From JAUYIV01 sp040882645 (GTDB lineage Bacteria; Actinomycetota; Acidimicrobiia; Spongiisociales; UBA11373): a stretch of DNA of 49,167 bases. Below the pieces are notes generated by a model. That model was not told where the DNA came from. It did no database searches and saw only the letters and a program-made list of their open reading frames with translations. The translations under genes were made by a program, and so were the position numbers. The stretch covers positions 1-49,167 of the forward strand of contig JBBEAX010000001.1 of assembly GCA_040882645.1 (NCBI GenBank). Reading direction: 5' to 3'. Position 1 is the stretch's first letter. Every line of letters starts with the position of its first letter. Below are positions 1 through 7,802 of this stretch, piece by piece.

Positions 1-242
1 CTGCGGTCGAAGCGGATGGTGCATTCGGTGACGACTGCGGCGATGGCGCCGACGGCGGCTGCCATCGGGAGCATGAACGCGCCGACCACGCCCATAGTCA
101 GGGGGATTTCGACCAGGGTCTGACCCTTCTCGTTCTCGATCACGATGCGGCGGACATTGCCTTCACGCACCAGTTCGCGCACCTTGCTCAGGAGCTGCTC
201 GCCCTGGACCTTGATCGTCTCCCAGCGTTCTTCATTGTCCAC
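1..242 (-). CDS. DUF4342 domain protein (partial, C-terminus beyond window)
   Basis: Translating leftwards from a GTG at 242 gives about 80 residues running off the window edge. The order is a charged helix (WETIKVQGEQLLSKVRELV), the motif GNVRRIVIENEKG, then IPLTMGVVGAF and a hydrophobic stretch ending in a TECTIRF-like strand. That order matches the DUF4342 family, small proteins of unknown function, often near stress or regulatory genes. The start is supported by a GGAGG box seven bases or so upstream. The C-terminus is cut by the window, so total length cannot be judged. No function is assigned; the hydrophobic half could contact the membrane. Confidence 0.75.
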   Translation of the reverse strand, partial: MDNEERWETIKVQGEQLLSKVRELVREGNVRRIVIENEKGQTLVEIPLTMGVVGAFMLPMAAAVGAIAAVVTECTIRFDR

Positions 243-421
243 TGTTGCCTCCTTCACTTGCCGAACGGTTCTCAGACGCTGCGAGGAGTCTTCCCCGTCA
301 ACCGCGAAACGAATCGCGCGATTCGGTGCCCACGGTCCCCGGCCGTCGAGTGGGCTGCCAGGGCCGTTCGACGCAATCTCGGGCAGTCTTTGTCAGCTAC
401 ATCAACACCGGCAGGTGAGCG

Positions 422-1099
422 CTATCCAGTGCCGTGATCGGCCCGGCGGGCGGCGGATACGCCTTCCCGGTTGAACGCCGTCGCCAGCCAGTAGTAGGTG
501 ATGACCACGGCGAGGACCGCGTAGGTGAAGACCGAGCCGATGTAGCCCAGGGCGGCCGCCACGAAGAGCACGACGAGCAAGACCAGCGCCGACAGGTTCT
601 CCCGGCGGATGAAGCCAGCGTCGAGGGCGGGGTCGACCAAACGGCGCCGGTGGGAGGCATAGGCGAACATGCCGGCGCACGCCGCCCCGGCGAGGAACAC
701 GCTCCCCCCGTAGATGATGGCCGCCAGCCTCTCGTCCGGATTCGAGGCCACCAGTGCCGACGAGAACGGGGTGATCGACACCGCCGCCAGGAAGAGCATG
801 TTGAGGGTGATCAGCGCGCCGTCGGCGCGGTGGATGTAGCGGAAGGCATGGTGGTGGTAGAGCCATAACAACCCCACCAGGAAGAAGCTGACGAAGTACG
901 CCACCAGCTCGCGCCACAGATTGCGGATCTCGGGCCAAAGGCCGGAGGAGTCCTCGATCTCAGAGACCACGGGCACCGACAGCTCGAGGACCAGGAGGGT
1001 GATGACGATGGCGATCACCCCGTCGGTCAGCGTCTTGATCCGTTCCGGGGAGAACGTCGCCGGAGGATGCTGGGGGTCGATCGAGCGGCGGAAATGCAT
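422..1099 (-). CDS. TMEM175-family (DUF1211) integral membrane protein
   Basis: A 225-residue membrane protein. After a short N-terminus the first helix contains the family signature around FSPERIKTLTDGVIAIVITLL (residues about 17-37), the R..K..TDG..AI variant of the TMEM175 motif. About six hydrophobic helices follow, with YHHHAFRYIHRAD in the middle as usual for the family. Bacterial members are known as potassium-permeable channels built from six-helix subunits; ion selectivity here is inference. The ATG at 1099 was chosen because GGGAGG precedes it and the phospholipase gene stops at 1102, so the two are translationally close and in one operon. A longer upstream reading frame runs through the phospholipase gene and is not real. 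Confidence 0.85.
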   Translation of the reverse strand: MHFRRSIDPQHPPATFSPERIKTLTDGVIAIVITLLVLELSVPVVSEIEDSSGLWPEIRNLWRELVAYFVSFFLVGLLWLYHHHAFRYIHRADGALITLNMLFLAAVSITPFSSALVASNPDERLAAIIYGGSVFLAGAACAGMFAYASHRRRLVDPALDAGFIRRENLSALVLLVVLFVAAALGYIGSVFTYAVLAVVITYYWLATAFNREGVSAARRADHGTG

Positions 1100-1101
1100 G
1101 G

Positions 1102-1776
1102 TCACGCCCCTCCCGCCAGCCCGTCGACCCCGGAAGGGTTGAGCCGTACCGCGGTGTAGTAGATGCGGGCGGTGGTGTCGCACCCGATCCGGAAGATGCC
1201 GGAAACGACGGCGCAGCGGATGCGCATGTCGTAGAGGAAGCCGGCGTCGACGCGGTCCTTGTTGTCGACCATCCACACCGGAGATGCCTCGGTGTCGTAT
1301 TCCTTGAGGTTGCGCCACCCGAAGTCGTGACGGTTGCACGCCAGCGTGAAGTCGAACGGACCGCTTCCCAGAACCGGGGCCGAGCAGCCATCGCTATCCC
1401 AGACCAGATAGTCGGGGCGCGGAGTTGCCGGGTCGGAAGGGGGCTCGGGCTTGCGGAACTCTCCCTCGAATCCGTCGACGCCCCCCAGCGCGATGTCGAG
1501 CCGGACATCGATGTTGGTGCACACCTCGGCGAGGAGCACGAGGCCGACCGGGCTCTCCAGGATCGGCGCCGGCACCTCCCGGCACACGTCGGCTGCCGTC
1601 GGGGGAGGCCCGACCGCGCTGCTCACCCAGTAGGCGAGCGCGATCAGCGCGATCAGGCCGGTGAGCAATCCCAGGCCGATCGCTCGCCACACCCGAAAGG
1701 CCCACGAGCGGCGGTGCGGCTCCTCGGGTGGGGGCGGAGGCGGGGGAAACGGGGGAGGAGGGAGGAAGTCGGTCAT
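1102..1776 (-). CDS. Prokaryotic phospholipase A2-like protein, membrane-anchored
   Basis: This 224-residue protein has a short proline-run N-terminus (residues 5-17), one membrane helix (about 34-54) and an extracytoplasmic domain. The domain carries SDGCSAPV at about 128-135 and CNRHDFGW at 147-154, the cysteine-flanked His-Asp dyad of the prokaryotic phospholipase A2 family (group XIV-like). Extra cysteines in the C-terminal half fit disulfides in a secreted enzyme. Known members cleave the sn-2 acyl chain of phospholipids using calcium. The poly-proline cytosolic tail plus anchor is unusual, since family members are usually free secreted proteins. The ATG overlaps the stop of the upstream gene (ATGA at 1773-1776), and the TMEM175 gene begins three bases after its stop, so the three genes form an operon. 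Confidence 0.8.
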   Translation of the reverse strand: MTDFLPPPPFPPPPPPPEEPHRRSWAFRVWRAIGLGLLTGLIALIALAYWVSSAVGPPPTAADVCREVPAPILESPVGLVLLAEVCTNIDVRLDIALGGVDGFEGEFRKPEPPSDPATPRPDYLVWDSDGCSAPVLGSGPFDFTLACNRHDFGWRNLKEYDTEASPVWMVDNKDRVDAGFLYDMRIRCAVVSGIFRIGCDTTARIYYTAVRLNPSGVDGLAGGA

Positions 1777-2984
1777 GACCCCACCTCGAAGGACACCCGG
1801 TACTCGCCGCCCGGCTCGACCGTGGCGGTGATCTCTTCGACGACCCGCCCAGCTACCTGGATCACCAGCCGGAACGTGGTGGTTCCCTCGACTCCGCAGT
1901 CTGAGGTGTATCCCACCTCGGCGGTGTAGGTGCCGGATGGAGCACTCCCGGTGGGCCAGAACACGTTCTCGGCGGCCGGCGAGGTGACCTGACCACACGG
2001 GTAGTTGGCATCGCGGTCGAGCTGCCCTCCCGAGGCCGAAGTGTCGTTGCCGTAGTACACGATCTCGCCAGAGGGATCGGTGACGTAGAGATCGAGATCG
2101 GCACTGTTCTGCCAGACCAGCGTGACCTGGACGTCGCCCGTCCCCAGGCCGGATGGCAGTCCGGCGGTGTCGGCGGGGATCAGGGTCTGGAGTTTTGCCC
2201 GGTTCTCCTCGACGAAGGCGGGAGCCAGGTCGGCGGCCACCTCGGGCATGGCGGCGTCGATGGTGCCGCGCCGGCAGGCGAAATCGTCGGTGGCGGTTTG
2301 GCGCTCCTCGTCGGCGAGGGCGCGAGCGCCATCGCCGCTCACCCGGGAGATGCGGTTGTACATCTCAGTGACCAGCGTCTCGGGGGTCGCCACCGAGTAG
2401 CCGCGGTCCGCCATGCATTCCACCCAGCGAGCGAGGGCCTCTTGATAGTCGGGGTGGGCCAGGGCCTCGGCCTCGAGGCGGGCGATCGAATAGGGAAGGC
2501 TCTGCAGCGTCGCCACCGCGGTGTCGAGGGCCTGCCGGCCGGCGGCGGCGCACCCTCCGCCGCCCTCGCCAGACTCCAGGGAAGATCCGTACAGGGCCTG
2601 CTCATAGGCGGAACGTTGCGATCGGCTGGGGCCGGCCTGCAGCGTGGGCCGGGAGACATCGGCGCCGGCGGCGATCCCATACCCATCGCGCTCCGGGTCG
2701 ATGAGGGCACGGAGCGCCTCCACCTCGACCGGCCCCCGATAGCGGAATCCGGCAGTGGCCATGCAGTCCCGCACCGCCCGGGTCACCTCGATCTCGACCG
2801 CGGTCCCCAGCAGCCCGGGGTCCCGGAAGAGGGCCTCCGGGTCGCTGTAGATGGTGGCGGGGTCGGTGCGCCCGGCGAACTCGGGGATGCGCGTTGCCGA
2901 GTTGTACAGGCTGACGGCAGCCAGGGTGACCACGACGGCGCTGGCTAGCCAAATGGCGACAAGGGTGCTCCGCGAACGGGACAT
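1773..2984 (-). CDS. Membrane-anchored protein with C-terminal YfaP/DUF2135-like domain
   Basis: A 403-residue protein with an N-terminal signal-anchor helix (residues about 8-26). The middle, about 45-270, is mostly helical with scattered cysteine pairs (for example VRDCMATAGF and VECMADRGY) and matches nothing I recognise. The last 120 residues begin VQVTLVWQNSADLDLYVTDP, followed by a GEIVYYGN strand and an NYPCG segment. That is the hallmark of the YfaP/DUF2135 beta-sandwich found in secreted proteins. It is the first gene of the operon with the phospholipase and TMEM175-like channel. The anchored beta-sandwich may be a binding partner at the cell surface; no enzymatic motif is visible. 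Confidence 0.7.
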   Translation of the reverse strand: MSRSRSTLVAIWLASAVVVTLAAVSLYNSATRIPEFAGRTDPATIYSDPEALFRDPGLLGTAVEIEVTRAVRDCMATAGFRYRGPVEVEALRALIDPERDGYGIAAGADVSRPTLQAGPSRSQRSAYEQALYGSSLESGEGGGGCAAAGRQALDTAVATLQSLPYSIARLEAEALAHPDYQEALARWVECMADRGYSVATPETLVTEMYNRISRVSGDGARALADEERQTATDDFACRRGTIDAAMPEVAADLAPAFVEENRAKLQTLIPADTAGLPSGLGTGDVQVTLVWQNSADLDLYVTDPSGEIVYYGNDTSASGGQLDRDANYPCGQVTSPAAENVFWPTGSAPSGTYTAEVGYTSDCGVEGTTTFRLVIQVAGRVVEEITATVEPGGEYRVSFEVGS

Positions 2985-3042
2985 CAGACGAGGGAGAAGC
3001 TAGTCCGTTGCCCCGGCTGCCCGCGTGCCGCTGCTCGCTCGC

Positions 3043-3495
3043 CTACCCGCGGGCCTCCCGAATCTGGTTGGCGTGGTCGTGGGCATGGCTGGCGTAGATA
3101 CGGAGCCAGTCGTCCACCGAGTATGAGCCCGACTCCGAGTGGGTGCCGACGCGCTCCCACTCCTCGGGCGTCAGGTGCTCGAGCAACTGGAGGCTCGACG
3201 CCCGCACCGCGGCCACGACCGCGAGCGACGGCTCGATCGGCCGGTCGTAGTGAAGCCGCCGGGCGAACTCCGCCTCGTCGTACCCCCGGATGACCGGGGA
3301 GTCCTCGGCGATGAGCCGCCGCAACCGGACGAGAGCGGTCGCCTCCGAATCGGCCAGATGGTGCACCACGATGCGCGGGCTCCACTCGCCACTGTCATCC
3401 TGTCGGTCGAGCTCATCGGGGGTGATCCCGTCGAGGGCATCCACCACCGCCTGGTATCCGCTGCGATAACGCTCCATGAGTTCACTTCGATTCAT
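3043..3495 (-). CDS. DinB-like metal-binding protein
   Basis: A 150-residue four-helix-bundle protein of the DinB/YfiT superfamily. The metal-ligand pattern is visible: HH at residues 45-46 at the end of helix two (RIVVHHLADSE) and H137/H141 in SHAHDHANQ near the C-terminus. The helix with EWSPRIVVHHLADSE is the typical family motif. Members include thiol-dependent transferases (mycothiol or bacillithiol S-transferases) and many uncharacterised proteins, so the specific reaction is open. The gene stands alone, with about 58 bases to the upstream gene and 69 to the following one. The ATG lacks a convincing Shine-Dalgarno box and the mRNA may be leaderless. Confidence 0.8.
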   Translation of the reverse strand: MNRSELMERYRSGYQAVVDALDGITPDELDRQDDSGEWSPRIVVHHLADSEATALVRLRRLIAEDSPVIRGYDEAEFARRLHYDRPIEPSLAVVAAVRASSLQLLEHLTPEEWERVGTHSESGSYSVDDWLRIYASHAHDHANQIREARG

Positions 3496-3564
3496 GACCC
3501 GATGTTCGCACTACCGGGGACGGATGTCTCCCCGGATTGGGCCGCCGGGGGTTGAGCGGATGCC

Positions 3565-3996
3565 CTATCCCGTCTGTTCCCGGCACCATTCGTAGAGCGC
3601 GTCGTACACGAACGACCCGCGCTCCAACAGTCGGTGGTCGTCGGGCTCCGCGGCTAGCCCACCTTCACCGATAGCGCGCAGCCCGGCGCCGAGGTCGTCG
3701 GTGTGGACTTCTTCGGCGATGTCGGCGGCGTGCACGATCGCGGCGAGGCGTCGCAGGGCGGCGTCATCGCCCAGGTGGTACTCGTCGATGAGGACCTCGA
3801 ATGTGCATTGATTGGCCCGATGGGTGAACTCGGCCCCGGGTGCGTCGAACGAGCGGGCCCCCTCGGCCGCGGCCACCGGGAGCACCCGCTCGGGATCGAC
3901 GAACACGATCTCGGCGTCGGGATCGATGAAGCGCCGGATCAGCCAGGGGCAAGCGATCCGATCGGTCTTGGGGCGGGCACGGGTTACCCACTTCAT
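3565..3996 (-). CDS. ChrB-like chromate resistance domain protein
   Basis: A 143-residue protein beginning MKWVTRARPKTDRIACPWLIR, the opening of the ChrB C-terminal domain family, with CPWLI, the segment DPDAEIVFVDPE, and FTHRANQCTFEVLI. It corresponds to the standalone domain without the N-terminal helical half of full ChrB. In proteobacteria ChrB is a chromate-responsive regulator or accessory protein beside the ChrA transporter. Here the partner is an MFS exporter whose stop overlaps this start (ATGA, 3993-3996), so the pair is translationally coupled. A role in metal or oxyanion export is inferred from the pairing; chromate itself is not shown. Confidence 0.75.
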   Translation of the reverse strand: MKWVTRARPKTDRIACPWLIRRFIDPDAEIVFVDPERVLPVAAAEGARSFDAPGAEFTHRANQCTFEVLIDEYHLGDDAALRRLAAIVHAADIAEEVHTDDLGAGLRAIGEGGLAAEPDDHRLLERGSFVYDALYEWCREQTG

Positions 3997-5300
3997 GGCG
4001 TCGTCTCCTCCGGTCTGGTGGCGTCGTCCAGGCGCACGTCGCGGAAGGACCGCCACAGGGCGATGTCGTAAAGGGTCTTGATGCCTCCGGCGATCAGGAA
4101 GGGGAGCCCCATGGCCATGGTCTGAGCCGCACCAGCCAGCGTCGGGCCCACCGGCCTCACCGAGTACCGCGCCAGATTGGTGTACGCCGCCGCTGCCGCG
4201 CGGCGCGATGGTGGCACCAGGACCATTACGAACGCCTGGCGGGTGGGGACGTCCATTTGCGACAGCACGGTTCTGGCCAGCAGGAGACTGATCGCCACCT
4301 CCAGACTCGGGGCGAAGGCAACCGCGGCAAGCAGGAGGTTCGACGGCAGGTGGGTGAAAACCATCGTCCTGAGCAGCCCGAACCGCTTGGCGATCAGCGG
4401 GGCAACCAGGAACGACATGGTCTGGAGCACGCCGATCGCGGCAAAGGTGATCCCGAGCACTGTCAGTGAGGCGTCGAATCGCGTCGTCAGCCAGTACACG
4501 ATGAAGGACTGCACGACGAAGCCGCCGCCGAACGAGTCGAGGGCGAACAGCGATGCGAGGCGCCTGATCGCCGGCCGCGACTCGCCGAGGCGAGAACGCC
4601 GGTCGCGCAGCTCGGGTTCGACGGACGACGACAGCGACCACGCCACGACGGCGCCCGCGGCCGCACTGATGGTCAACAGCAGGAACCAGCGCTCGTCGGC
4701 GGGTCCGTCCCGCCAAATTTCCCGCACTCGGCCCGGCAGCCCGGCTCCGAGCGCGCCAAGGGCCCCTGCCGCGGTCGCCACTGCGTTGTACCGGCCGAAG
4801 CCCGCGGCGAGCCGTTCGGGGGGGATGCGCTGTGCGAGCATCGCCTGCTCCAGTGACGTGAATGGACCCGACTCGACCACCTCGGTCGACAGGGCGCCGG
4901 TGAGTGACACCAGGACCAAGGCCCACGTCGGACTTCCGAAGGCGAAGACCAGTCCCGCCACCGCCAGAGCGAGGTACAGGGCGACATACATGCGGCGGCG
5001 ACCCCACACCTCGGAGAACCGCGCCACCGCGATCTGGCCGACCATCGTTCCGGCAAGGACTGATCCCAGCACGATGCCGACACCCACCGGGCCGATTCCG
5101 CGGGTGGCCAGGACGGATCCGAGCAGGATGGCTCCGAAGCCATAGGCAAATGCCCGGAGTGCTTGCGCCGCCAAAATCTTTCGGGTGTCCGAGGACTCGG
5201 GCACCCGATTCACCGTTTCAGGCTCACGGGCCGAGTGTACGGGCCGGCCGCCAAGGGTTGACACCGATCCCGGTTGGGTGGCAGGGTTGGTGATCGACAT
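3993..5300 (-). CDS. MFS transporter coupled to ChrB-like protein
   Basis: A major facilitator protein of about 435 residues with some twelve hydrophobic helices. The loop after helix two reads ARFSEVWGRRRMY, the MFS motif A region. The second half contains PSRRAAAAAYTNLARYSVRPVGP. This helix is similar to MFS proteins that co-occur with ChrB-type domains. The start is uncertain: the ATG at 5300 gives 40 hydrophilic residues before the first helix, and a GTG at about residue 30 would also serve. The start at 5300 lies only 15 bases from the oppositely oriented GYD gene, which leaves no room for two promoters; this favours the later start. It is the first gene of the pair with the ChrB-like protein. 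Confidence 0.75.
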   Translation of the reverse strand: MSITNPATQPGSVSTLGGRPVHSAREPETVNRVPESSDTRKILAAQALRAFAYGFGAILLGSVLATRGIGPVGVGIVLGSVLAGTMVGQIAVARFSEVWGRRRMYVALYLALAVAGLVFAFGSPTWALVLVSLTGALSTEVVESGPFTSLEQAMLAQRIPPERLAAGFGRYNAVATAAGALGALGAGLPGRVREIWRDGPADERWFLLLTISAAAGAVVAWSLSSSVEPELRDRRSRLGESRPAIRRLASLFALDSFGGGFVVQSFIVYWLTTRFDASLTVLGITFAAIGVLQTMSFLVAPLIAKRFGLLRTMVFTHLPSNLLLAAVAFAPSLEVAISLLLARTVLSQMDVPTRQAFVMVLVPPSRRAAAAAYTNLARYSVRPVGPTLAGAAQTMAMGLPFLIAGGIKTLYDIALWRSFRDVRLDDATRPEETTP

Positions 5301-5315
5301 TAGAAGGGGGGCGTG

Positions 5316-5636
5316 ATGCCCAAGTACATGTTCAGGGCGTCGCTCACGACCGAGGGGGTTGCCGGGATCGTCGCCGAGGGTGGCACCGCTCGCCGCACCG
5401 CGGTCACGGCCGCCATCGAAAGCCTGGGGGGAACGGTGGAGGCGTACTACTTCTGCTTCGGCGACGAGGACTCCATCCTCATCGTCGACCTTCCCGACAA
5501 CGAGACCGCCACCGCCTTCGCGCTCGAGGTGGGGTCTTCGGGCCGGGTGGGGGTGTCCACCACGGTGCTGATCACCCCGGAAGAGGTCGATCGGGCTCGT
5601 TCGATCAAGAGCGGGTGGCGCGCTCCCGGAGCTTGA
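5316..5636 (+). CDS. GYD domain protein
   Basis: A 106-residue single-domain protein starting MPKYMFRASLTTEGVAGI, with YYFCFGDEDSILIVDLPDN in the centre, typical of the GYD domain family (small alpha-beta dimers, distantly ferredoxin-like). Function of the family is not established. The ATG at 5316 is preceded immediately by a GTG in frame; AGAAGGGGGG upstream is the ribosome site and can serve either. It is transcribed divergently from the MFS exporter, and the short basic-protein gene follows 42 bases after its stop. Confidence 0.75.
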   Translation: MPKYMFRASLTTEGVAGIVAEGGTARRTAVTAAIESLGGTVEAYYFCFGDEDSILIVDLPDNETATAFALEVGSSGRVGVSTTVLITPEEVDRARSIKSGWRAPGA

Positions 5637-5678
5637 TCGAGTTTCGGCGTACCATTCCTTACGGCGAATGGAGGAAAC

Positions 5679-5789
5679 GTGGCCAACAAGGACCGTGGCG
5701 GCAAACAAGTGAAGAAGGCTGCGGCGCACAGCCTCAAAGAGAAACGCAACGCCAAGAAGGACAAGAAGTCCGGGTCGAAGAAGATCTGA
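5679..5789 (+). CDS. Small lysine-rich basic protein, 36 residues
   Basis: A GTG at 5679, seven bases after a clean GGAGG, opens a 36-codon frame ending TGA at 5789. The product begins MANKDRGGKQVKKAAAHSLKE and continues KRNAKKDKKSGSKKI; more than a third of it is lysine or arginine. The frame shows normal GC third-position use and a strong start. Similar tiny basic proteins are annotated as hypothetical in actinobacteria; binding to nucleic acid or the ribosome would be a guess. It is followed by an imperfect hairpin that could terminate transcription. Confidence 0.65.
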   Translation: MANKDRGGKQVKKAAAHSLKEKRNAKKDKKSGSKKI

Positions 5790-5791
5790 TC

Positions 5792-5816
5792 CGGGGGGCC
5801 AATCGCCCCTTCCGGC
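5792..5816 (+). terminator. Possible imperfect terminator hairpin after the small basic gene
   Basis: CCGG-GGGG pairs with CCCC-TT-CCGG across a short CCAATCG-containing loop, starting directly after the stop of the 36-residue gene. There is no T run and the stem is bulged, so this is tentative. Confidence 0.3.
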
Positions 5817-5844
5817 CGCGGTTCGCCCGTGACGACAATGGAGC

Positions 5845-6306
5845 GTGACCGACGACACGCCCCATCCCTACCGCCCCGTGGGCGGGGTGACCCTCTACGG
5901 CCCGTTTCTGACGGACCGACAAGTCGCTGCCCGCATCGGGCGGCCGGCTGCCTCTCGCCGTTCACTGCTCTACCTGGATTGCGTCGTTGGTGTCGGCCGG
6001 GCGTATCCCGAATTCCAGTTCGACGATCACGCCCAGACCCGGGAGGTGGCCTTTCTCGCCCCGCTGCTGACCCGTCGGGTGAGCCACGAAGAGGCGTGCG
6101 ATTGGCTGTTGCGCCCCCAGCCGGGGCTCGCCCACCTGTCGCCGCTGGCATGGCTCGCCTTGGATCGCGACGTGCAGCGGGTGATCGACGCCCTGCCGCA
6201 CCCCAGTCGTCCGGTGCCGGGTCACGCCGCGGTGACCGAGGCGGAGCTGCTGGCGTTCAGGGCGCCGTGGGTGCCAGAGCCGTACCTGGCGCGCCAAGCC
6301 GCCTGA
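5845..6306 (+). CDS. MbcA/ParS/Xre-like antitoxin homologue (DUF2384-type C-terminus)
   Basis: A 153-residue protein. The N-terminal part has a helix-turn-helix-like LTDRQVAARIGRPAASRRSLL (about 22-42), then RAYPEFQFD, the short motif that precedes the C-terminal domain in MbcA/ParS-type antitoxins. The C-terminal part (about 75-120) reads VSHEEACDWLLRPQPGL, then LSPLAWLALDRDVQRVIDAL, which aligns by pattern with the DUF2384 domain (W-L..P...L....P...L......V). Such antitoxins normally precede a RES-type NAD-degrading toxin. The next gene is not obviously RES, so toxin-antitoxin function is unproven. The GTG start follows a GACAAT box by five bases, which suggests a leaderless mRNA. Confidence 0.55.
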   Translation: MTDDTPHPYRPVGGVTLYGPFLTDRQVAARIGRPAASRRSLLYLDCVVGVGRAYPEFQFDDHAQTREVAFLAPLLTRRVSHEEACDWLLRPQPGLAHLSPLAWLALDRDVQRVIDALPHPSRPVPGHAAVTEAELLAFRAPWVPEPYLARQAA

Positions 6307-6340
6307 GGATCTGTCACACCCGGGCCGTAGTGTCGGGATC

Positions 6341-6985
6341 GTGACCAAACCCAAGCGATGCCCCGATTGCGACGACATCACGATGGTCCCCGTCGTCTAC
6401 GGCTATCCCGACCCGGCGACGCTTACCCAAGCCGAGGAGGGGTTGCTGGCGCTCGGCGGGTGCATCGTCACCGGCGATGACCCGCCGCTGGCGTGTATCG
6501 CCTGCGGAGCGGAGATGTGGCTGGGCGGAGTGTTTCGGAGCGCCGACCATCGTGCCCTGGCGGTGGGCATCGGGGGGCGCCCCGGCAGGACCGCCCACTC
6601 CGCGTTCTTCCACCACCTCGGTGACCTCTGCTTCCTCGCGCCCGGGCGGCGGAGGCCGCTGGCCCAGACCCGTGTGCTGGGGTCCGAAGTACCCACCCTG
6701 CTGATGCTTCTGTGCGTCGAACTGTTCCCCACGGGAGAGCGGCTCACCGCATGGCTCCGCTATCGGCATTTCCCCTGGCTCGGCGAGCTCGCTGGGCCGG
6801 TCCAGCGGTTCGTGGTGGGTGACGACCTGAGCCTCATCGCCATCGGCGGCGCCGGCGAGCTGTTCGTGCCCGGCGAGCAGTTCGAACGTCTCGTGCTGAG
6901 CGCCATCAGGACGCAAGGCTTCAGGACCGTCGACCGGTTCGACGATTGGCTGAGGGCCTATGGAATCGAGCGGGCGGACGTCTAG
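6341..6985 (+). CDS. Hypothetical zinc-ribbon-like protein
   Basis: A 214-residue protein I cannot place in a named family. It starts MTKPKRCPDCDDITMVPVVYGYP and has a second cysteine pair, CIACGAEMW, at about 51-59; CPDC plus CIAC would form a zinc ribbon. The remaining 150 residues are mixed alpha-beta without a catalytic motif I recognise. The opening motif (CPxC, then VYGYP and GGC) resembles conserved hypothetical proteins of bacteria. A GTG start sits seven bases after TAGTGT, a good -10 box position for a leaderless mRNA. Its TAG stop shares the palindrome CTAG with the stop of the convergent lipoprotein gene. It follows the antitoxin-like gene by 34 bases and could be its partner. Confidence 0.6.
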   Translation: MTKPKRCPDCDDITMVPVVYGYPDPATLTQAEEGLLALGGCIVTGDDPPLACIACGAEMWLGGVFRSADHRALAVGIGGRPGRTAHSAFFHHLGDLCFLAPGRRRPLAQTRVLGSEVPTLLMLLCVELFPTGERLTAWLRYRHFPWLGELAGPVQRFVVGDDLSLIAIGGAGELFVPGEQFERLVLSAIRTQGFRTVDRFDDWLRAYGIERADV

Positions 6986-7719
6986 AAGTCCACCCCGGAC
7001 ACCAGGAACGAACGGATGATCTCGTCGGCGGCGAGCAGATCGGCCTCGGCGACGACGACGATTTCGACCAGGATCAAGAACGACCCGTCGGGCGGAGTGG
7101 CGGCGATCACGATGAACACGCTCAGCTCGTCCCCGCAGTCGAAGTACAGGTCATACCGGCCGACGTAGAGGCCGTCGTCGTAGTCATCGCGGCCTTCGTA
7201 GGTGCAAAAGGTATCCCAGCGCTTGAGGTCGAGTATCGATTCGGTGGTCTCGGTGATCACGTCCGATGCCCCGATGAACACTCCCGGGGTGCCCCACTCC
7301 GAACGCCAGGCATCGACGTCGGGAGCGGCGACCAGCCCGGGGCCGATCAATTCGCCCTGCTCAATCCAGCCGGTCGGATCGATGTCATCCCACGATGCGG
7401 GCACCCGCAGCTCGATCTGGCCGGTGTCATCGGTGATGGTGATGAACTCGTCGGGAGTCACGGAGACGGTGGTGGTCGGCTCGGCGCCGGTGGTGGTTGG
7501 CTCGGCGCCGGTGGTGGTTGTGGTGCCGGGAACCTCTCCCCGGGCGCGCAGGCCCTTGACGAGGTCGAGGCCCGACACGGCACCCACGGTGGTGGTCGTG
7601 GCTACGGTCGTGGCGGGGGAGGAGGTGGTGGGCGCCTGGGTAGTGGTCACCACGGCGTCGTCGTCGCCGCAGGCGACGAGGGCGAGCGAGAACGCAACTG
7701 CGAGCGTGAGGCGCTTCAT
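6982..7719 (-). CDS. Lipoprotein sharing a C-terminal domain with the neighbouring protease
   Basis: A 245-residue lipoprotein: signal peptide with lipobox LALVAC (cysteine about residue 17), a Thr-rich linker, a duplicated GAEPTT segment, then a globular domain from about residue 100. That domain (GQIELRVPASWDDID, GELIGPGLVAAPDVDAWRSE, WGTPGVFIGAS, then EGRDDYDDGLYVGRYDLYF) is clearly homologous to the last 150 residues of the protease encoded next door (7803-9362). The signal peptides are also almost identical (MKRLTLA). A tandem duplication with loss or gain of the protease part explains this. The domain's function is unknown. Confidence 0.75.
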   Translation of the reverse strand: MKRLTLAVAFSLALVACGDDDAVVTTTQAPTTSSPATTVATTTTVGAVSGLDLVKGLRARGEVPGTTTTTGAEPTTTGAEPTTTVSVTPDEFITITDDTGQIELRVPASWDDIDPTGWIEQGELIGPGLVAAPDVDAWRSEWGTPGVFIGASDVITETTESILDLKRWDTFCTYEGRDDYDDGLYVGRYDLYFDCGDELSVFIVIAATPPDGSFLILVEIVVVAEADLLAADEIIRSFLVSGVDF

Positions 7720-7750
7720 CAGGCTCCTTGAAGATGGACGCCGCACGCTA

Positions 7751-7787
7751 GCGGTCCCTGCGGCGTGGTCGTCGCCGCAGGGACCGC
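7751..7787 (-). terminator. Perfect 15-base-pair hairpin after the protease gene
   Basis: GCGGTCCCTGCGGCG at 7751-7765 pairs perfectly with CGCCGCAGGGACCGC at 7773-7787, with a seven-base loop. It starts 16 bases past the stop of the protease gene and lies between it and the paralogous lipoprotein gene on the same strand. No T run follows, so it is either a T-less terminator or an mRNA-stabilising stem. Confidence 0.55.
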
Positions 7788-7802
7788 CAATCGACCGGCG
7801 AT

